The position numbers and the translations under genes were made by a program. From positions 1 through 12,471 of the forward strand of contig CALGIY010000223.1 of assembly GCA_937914965.1 (NCBI GenBank): a DNA stretch of 12,471 nt, read 5' to 3'. Under the pieces are notes generated by a model. That model was not told the origin of the DNA. It saw nothing but the letters and a program-made list of their open reading frames with translations, and did not search any database. Positions 9,056 to 12,471 of this stretch are shown here, piece by piece (position 1 is the stretch's first letter; every line of letters begins with the position of its first letter). Origin of the DNA: an uncultured Thermoanaerobacteraceae bacterium. GTDB taxonomy: Bacteria; Bacillota; DSM-12270; Thermacetogeniales; Thermacetogeniaceae.

Positions 9056-9086
9056 TTGCGTAAGCAACACTAGTTAGTAGTATAAT
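9056..9086 (+). promoter_or_regulatory. Candidate promoter of the thiamine operon
   Basis: TATAAT at 9081-9086 is a perfect -10 box about 17 bases before the riboswitch aptamer. The best -35 is TTGCGT at 9056-9061 with a 19-base spacer, a weak match. The -35 lies in the small inverted repeat GTTGC-GTAA-GCAAC (9055-9068). Between 8977 and 9055 I see no gene and no clear terminator. Confidence 0.55.
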
Positions 9087-9100
9087 GGTAAAAAACAGAT

Positions 9101-9187
9101 TCAAACGGGGGTGCCGAAAGGCTGAGAGACATTTTATGTCAACCCTAGGAACCTGATCTGGGTAATACCAGCGGAGGGAGTGGTTTA
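9101..9187 (+). ncRNA. TPP riboswitch (THI element)
   Basis: The conserved THI-box parts occur in order: GGGGGTGCC near 9107-9115, CTGAGA at 9122-9127, a P3 hairpin GACAT-TTT-ATGTC at 9128-9140, ACCCT, and the thiamine-pyrophosphate pocket CCTGATCTGGGTAATACCAG at 9152-9171, ending in GCGGAGGGA. The GGAGTG at 9177-9182 is complementary to CACTCC (9204-9209) in the 5' arm of the terminator that follows. This gives a simple switch: when the ligand closes the aptamer, the antiterminator pairing is lost, the terminator forms and the thiamine salvage genes are turned off. Confidence 0.95.
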
Positions 9188-9200
9188 TATGGTTAATTTC

Positions 9201-9233
9201 AGGCACTCCATGCTCGGTGGGGTGCCTGTTTTT
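9201..9233 (+). terminator. Intrinsic terminator controlled by the TPP riboswitch
   Basis: AGGCACTCC (9201-9209) pairs with GGGGTGCCT (9219-9227) through nine pairs including one G-U, with a 9-base loop, followed by five T at 9229-9233. It lies between the aptamer and the first gene, as expected for transcriptional riboswitch control. Confidence 0.88.
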
Positions 9234-9276
9234 GTGCGGGTGGAAAAGGGCATTCTGAACGAAAGGAGTGAGAAAA

Positions 9277-9561
9277 ATGCTCTGCAATGTGAGTTTGCAG
9301 GCGCTTCCAAGTGTTCCGGATGAGCGCCTCTACCAAGTAGTGGACCAGGTGATTGACCTGATCCGGAATTCAGGTGTGAAGTATGTTGTTGGCCCTATGG
9401 AAACAACCATGGAAGGTGAGCTTCACCAACTGTTGGAGATTGTGGAGAAAGCCCAGGAGATATGTTTTGAAAATGGGGCTGCACGAGTTGTCTCAGTGGT
9501 GAAAATCGACTGCAAGGCCGGTGGAGTGACCATTGATGAAAAAATACAGAAGTATCGCTGA
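9277..9561 (+). CDS. MTH1187-family thiamine-binding protein
   Basis: This 94-residue cytoplasmic protein belongs to the MTH1187/YkoF-like group of small ferredoxin-fold proteins that bind thiamine-type molecules. The segment SGVKYVVGPMETTMEGE (residues 32-48) is the family hallmark. It is the first gene behind the TPP riboswitch and overlaps the ABC permease by 26 bases, so it is tied to thiamine or pyrimidine uptake, perhaps as a cytoplasmic sensor or carrier. GAAAGGAG at 9261-9268 lies 8 bases before ATG 9277; an in-frame GTG at 9268 overlaps that site and is unlikely to be the start. Its exact ligand and its partner are not known from sequence. Confidence 0.82.
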   Translation: MLCNVSLQALPSVPDERLYQVVDQVIDLIRNSGVKYVVGPMETTMEGELHQLLEIVEKAQEICFENGAARVVSVVKIDCKAGGVTIDEKIQKYR

Positions 9562-10300
9562 CAGTGGGGTGCCCCTACTTTTCCTGGCCTTTCTCTTAGT
9601 CCTTTGGGAAGCAGTTGTAAGGTGGGGAAGTATTCCGGAGTGGATTCTGCCGGGCCCTTTACAGATTTTGAAGACATTCGGAGAGACGCTGCCTTTGATG
9701 CTGAAGCATGCCAGAGCCACCGTACTCGAGTGCCTGGTGGGTTTTTCCGCTGCGATCATCCTGGCATTTATCATTGCTTTAGTGATGGATGAACTGCCTC
9801 TGGTGAAGAAGGCCCTTTATCCACTGCTGGTAACATCCCAGACTGTGCCTATTGTCTCTGTTGCTCCGTTGTTTATCATTTGGTTTGGTTATGGGATTTT
9901 GCCTAAAATTTTGGTGGTGGTACTGGTCTGCTTCTTCCCAGTGGTGATCAGCCTCTTGGGGGGATTGGCGGCGGTGGATAAAGAGTACTTGGAACTTTTC
10001 AGGTCTATGGGGGCATCCAAAACGGCTATTTTTCGGATGGTAAAACTACCCCTTGCTCTCCCGTCCTTTTTCTCCGGGCTAAAGATCTCTGCCACCTACA
10101 GTGTGATGGGGGCGGTGATCGGTGAGTGGCTGGGGGCTAAGGAGGGCCTTGGCAACTACCTGACTCTTTCACAGCGTTCTTTTATGGTAGATCGGGTTTT
10201 TGCCGCAATTCTGGCGATTACTATCTTGAGTCTGATGCTCTTTGCTGTGGTTGTGATTGTAGAAAGGCTTGTTATTCCATGGCACCGGTTGAATGATTAA
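9536..10300 (+). CDS. thiX: ABC transporter permease for a thiamine precursor (ThiX type)
   Basis: The 254-residue protein is an inner-membrane permease of the SsuC/TauC/ThiX type with about six helices. The cytoplasmic EAA loop that docks the ATPase is seen at about 150-186 (EYLELFRSMGASKTAIFRMV, then a proline-rich turn and GLKI). The usual EAA residues are partly changed to ELFRSMG, as is common in this family. It lies in the riboswitch-controlled operon with a ThiY binding protein, so the likely cargo is a pyrimidine such as HMP or formylaminopyrimidine. The matching ATPase gene is not in the window. GGAG at 9523-9526 precedes ATG 9536 by 9 bases; a TTG at 9533 is also in frame. It overlaps the upstream gene, suggesting translational coupling. 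Confidence 0.85.
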   Translation: MKKYRSIADSGVPLLFLAFLLVLWEAVVRWGSIPEWILPGPLQILKTFGETLPLMLKHARATVLECLVGFSAAIILAFIIALVMDELPLVKKALYPLLVTSQTVPIVSVAPLFIIWFGYGILPKILVVVLVCFFPVVISLLGGLAAVDKEYLELFRSMGASKTAIFRMVKLPLALPSFFSGLKISATYSVMGAVIGEWLGAKEGLGNYLTLSQRSFMVDRVFAAILAITILSLMLFAVVVIVERLVIPWHRLND

Positions 10301-10333
10301 AGGGCCTGATTTTGCAAGAAGGAGGAAGAGTAA

Positions 10334-10959
10334 ATGACTGTTGATTATTCCATCTATCTAGTTACAGACAGGGGGATCCTAGGGGACAAAAACTTATTGG
10401 AGGCTACTGCGGAGGCAATCGAGGGGGGTGTTACCCTCATCCAACTGAGGGAAAAGGACGTCTGTAGTAGGGATTTCTACAGGCTCGCCCTGCAGGTCAA
10501 GGATCTGTGTCACTCGAAGGGGATTCCTCTCCTGATCAATGACCGTTTGGACATCGCTCTGGCAGTAGATGCTGACGGTCTGCACATCGGGCAGGAAGAC
10601 CTACCTGTACAGGTTGCCAGAAAGCTCCTGGGTCCAGAAAAATCCTGGGTTTATCTGTATCTACTATAGAAGAGGCTGTACAGGGTGAAAAGGAAGGAGC
10701 TGACTACCTGGGAGCAGGAGCTGTCTTTCATACAGGAAGCAAAGATGTTTCTATTCCTCCCATCGGCCCAACTGGCTTGAAACAGATCAAGGAAGCTGTA
10801 TCAATACCTGTTGTGGGTATCGGTGGTATCGGCCTCTCTAACATTGGCGAAGTTAAGGGGGCCGGGGTCGATGGTGTGTCGGTAATTTCCGCAATTTTCG
10901 GGACACCAGATATTCAGGATGCCGCCCGGAGGTTGGCAAGGGCATGGGAAAAACCATGA
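10334..10959 (+). pseudogene. thiE: Thiamine-phosphate synthase ThiE with a one-base frameshift
   Basis: ThiE joins HMP-pyrophosphate and thiazole phosphate to make thiamine phosphate. The frame opens at ATG 10334 (AAGGAGG upstream) with YLVTDRG, QLREKD and INDRLDIALAVDADGLHIGQ, but stops at 10667-10669 after 111 codons. One frame over, the missing half continues: ILGLSVSTIEEAV, DYLGAGAVFHTGSKD, VVGIGGIG, to TGA at 10957. The switch point is the A run at 10638-10642 (five A; six would restore the frame as GAA AAA ATC). With that base the product is 208 residues, normal for ThiE, and nothing else is lost. The second half shows no decay. A sequencing or assembly error in the homopolymer, a recent real mutation, or slippage on the A run are all possible; error or recent mutation is likeliest. 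Confidence 0.88.
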
Positions 10960-11582
10960 AAAAGGTGTTTTTTGTCGACTTCGATGGTACCATTACCAAG
11001 ATAGATACCTGTTTTTTGATGGTTAACACCTTCGCTGGGGACGGTTGGAAGGAGATCAATGACCTTTGGGAGCGGAAAGAGATATCAACCGAGGAATGCG
11101 CATCGAGGACCTTTCAATTGTTCCAAGCAGGTCCAGAGGATGTAAAAAAGCTTTTAGAGACAATTGAGATTGACGAGTATTTTAAAGTTTTCCTGGGTCT
11201 CTGCCGGGAACGAGGTGACGATCTCTATATCCTGAGCGATGGATATGATTTTATCATTGATAAAGTGTTAAAAAGATTTGGAATTGATGTTCCTTATTAT
11301 GCCAATAAGATGATTTATCAGGACGGCTTTCAGATTGCCTGTCCTTACCTGAATCCAGAGTGTGGCCAGTGCGGTGCCTGCAAGTCGTCTCTGATGAAGA
11401 AATTAGGGGGTCAGGCGAGTCAAGTAATTTATATTGGTGACGGTCATTCTGATACTTGCCCTGCGGGGAAGGCGGACATTGTCTATGCCACGGGTTATTT
11501 GTATCGCTACTGCCTGGAGAAAGGTATCCCGGTCGTGTGCTTTGAGACATTCCGAGATATTATAGAACACTTAAAATATTGA
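10944..11582 (+). CDS. HAD-superfamily phosphatase, probable thiamine-phosphate phosphatase
   Basis: This 212-residue protein has all HAD motifs: DFDGT with Asp12 and Asp14 (nucleophile and acid), Ser98 in ILSDG, a Lys at 147 or 152, and GDGHSD with Asp166 and Asp170. It resembles the MtnX/phosphoserine-phosphatase branch. Four cysteines (133, 140, 143, 146) in the cap region look like a metal site. HAD enzymes clustered with thiamine genes have been reported to remove phosphate from thiamine monophosphate, which would let a kinase then make the diphosphate. Position right after thiE supports that role; MtnX-like activity in methionine salvage is the alternative. Start choice is open: ATG 10944 has GGAGG at 10928-10932 (11 bases away), while ATG 10956 overlaps the thiE stop as ATGA and gives 208 residues beginning MKKVFF. 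Confidence 0.83.
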   Translation: MGKTMKKVFFVDFDGTITKIDTCFLMVNTFAGDGWKEINDLWERKEISTEECASRTFQLFQAGPEDVKKLLETIEIDEYFKVFLGLCRERGDDLYILSDGYDFIIDKVLKRFGIDVPYYANKMIYQDGFQIACPYLNPECGQCGACKSSLMKKLGGQASQVIYIGDGHSDTCPAGKADIVYATGYLYRYCLEKGIPVVCFETFRDIIEHLKY

Positions 11583-11600
11583 AAGGTGGGTTTTGAAACT

Positions 11601-12471
11601 ATGAAAAAAAGAATACTTATCATAGCTGTCTGCATGCTTTCCCTATCCATATTGTTTCTCGGAGGCTGTGGGAAGCAGCAGGATAGCGAAGAGCAATTGA
11701 AAAAGGTGACAGTTATTTTGGATTGGACCCCGAACACCAACCATACAGGGACCTATGTTGCTCAGAAGATGGGTTATTACAAAGAAGAGGGGCTTGATGT
11801 GGAGATCACCCAGCCGGGTGAGGGTGGAACCGCACAGTTGATTGCTGCTGACCAAGGGGATTTCGGTTTCAGCTATCAGGAAGAGATGACCATCGCTCGC
11901 ACCAAAGGGCTGCCTGTTAAGGCTGTAGCCGGGGTGATCCAGCACAACACATCTGGTTTTGCCTCCCCGGTGGAGAAGGGTATCAAGACGCCTCAGGACT
12001 TTGAAGGGAAGAGTTATGGCGGCTGGGGTTCCCCGGCAGAGGAAGCGATGCTGAAGGCATTAATGCAGCAGGCTGGAGCTGACTTTGATACGGTAGAGAT
12101 GATTAATATTGGTGCCGCGGACTTTTTTTCCAGTGTCAAGAAGGATGTGGATTTCTCCTGGATTTTCTGGGGATGGACCGGGATCGAATCAGAAGTAAGG
12201 GATGTTCCCTTGAACTTTATCCAGCTGCGGGACTACCATGATGCCCTGGACTTCTATTCACCGATCCTGATCGCCAGTGAACAGACGATCGAAGAAAAAC
12301 CAGAAGTTGTGGAAAAGTTTATGAAGGCAACTGCCAGAGGTTACGAATACTGTATCGATAACCCGGAACAGGCCGGAGAGATACTATGTGAAAGCGTGCC
12401 AGAATTGAATAAAGATCTGGTGATCAAAAGCCAAGAATATTTGGCAGATGAATATCAAAGTGATGCTTCCC
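11601..12471 (+). CDS. thiY: ThiY-type pyrimidine-binding lipoprotein of an ABC transporter (runs off right edge)
   Basis: The open frame from ATG 11601 (AAGGTGGG at 11583-11590) has 290 codons and no stop before the edge. Residues 1-23 form a lipoprotein signal: a KKR start, a hydrophobic stretch and lipobox LGGC with Cys23 as the lipidated residue. The mature part begins with the THI5/NMT1 hallmark DWTPNTNHTG (about 40-49), then the segment GYYKEEGLDVEI and a periplasmic-binding-protein type II fold. Such proteins capture a thiamine pyrimidine precursor (HMP or formylaminopyrimidine in ThiY of Bacillus) at the outer face of the membrane and hand it to ThiX. It is the fifth gene of the riboswitch operon, 18 bases after the HAD gene. 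Only a short C-terminal part should be missing, and the ATPase gene probably follows. Confidence 0.9.
   Translation, partial: MKKRILIIAVCMLSLSILFLGGCGKQQDSEEQLKKVTVILDWTPNTNHTGTYVAQKMGYYKEEGLDVEITQPGEGGTAQLIAADQGDFGFSYQEEMTIARTKGLPVKAVAGVIQHNTSGFASPVEKGIKTPQDFEGKSYGGWGSPAEEAMLKALMQQAGADFDTVEMINIGAADFFSSVKKDVDFSWIFWGWTGIESEVRDVPLNFIQLRDYHDALDFYSPILIASEQTIEEKPEVVEKFMKATARGYEYCIDNPEQAGEILCESVPELNKDLVIKSQEYLADEYQSDAS

Noticed and set aside
10637..10644. Programmed -1 frameshift site in thiE
   Set aside because: Five A in a row can slip, but the frame does not form a standard slippery heptamer, no stimulatory hairpin or pseudoknot is clear, and ThiE is not known to use one; a missing base is simpler.
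10777..10959. Separate 60-residue protein with VVGIGGIG
   Set aside because: It is the C-terminal part of ThiE in the shifted frame, not an independent gene.

Overview
The window holds two kinds of DNA that do not belong together. Positions 1 to about 1240 look eukaryotic. An open minus-strand frame (760 down to 1, running off the left edge) encodes the first 253 residues of a fungal C2H2 zinc-finger protein resembling Rpn4, the yeast proteasome-gene activator. Behind its ATG lies a yeast-like, AT-rich promoter stretch with a TATAAA box and a ten-base poly(dA:dT) tract. From about 1250 onward the DNA is clearly bacterial: strong Shine-Dalgarno sites, tight gene spacing, operons, a TPP riboswitch and intrinsic terminators, all genes on the plus strand. 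The most economical reading is an assembly or library chimera between a yeast and an anaerobic Firmicute (class Clostridia; the oxalate enzyme recalls Moorella). The exact join is not visible and probably lies between about 890 and 1275.

Bacterial region A (1289-6744) is an apparent operon. It runs from a tandem-AAA CDC48/VAT-type ATPase, through a 29-codon micro-ORF coupled to both neighbours, to three subunits of a thiamine-diphosphate-dependent 2-oxoacid:ferredoxin oxidoreductase: a gamma-delta fusion, alpha and beta. The alpha subunit has Tyr28, Arg31, Arg109 and Asp112 where I recall the Moorella thermoacetica oxalate oxidoreductase active site, so I call it oxalate oxidoreductase. This enzyme splits oxalate into two CO2 and passes two electrons to ferredoxin. 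A 13-bp hairpin closes the operon.

Region B (6745-8976) is a 400-base leader, an LctP-family organic-acid permease and a 71-residue two-helix membrane protein. From its position it may bring in oxalate, glycolate or a related acid, but the substrate cannot be read from sequence.

Region C (9056-12471, running off the right edge) is a thiamine salvage operon under a TPP riboswitch with its own terminator. It contains an MTH1187-type thiamine-binding protein, a ThiX-type ABC permease, thiE interrupted by a one-base deletion in an A run, a HAD phosphatase and a ThiY (THI5/NMT1-like) lipoprotein. The ATPase subunit (ThiZ) is not in the window. Regions A to C make metabolic sense together: an oxalate importer and an oxalate-oxidising enzyme that needs thiamine diphosphate, beside genes that supply thiamine diphosphate and are shut off by it.

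I saw no rRNA, tRNA, CRISPR array, insertion sequence or transposase.
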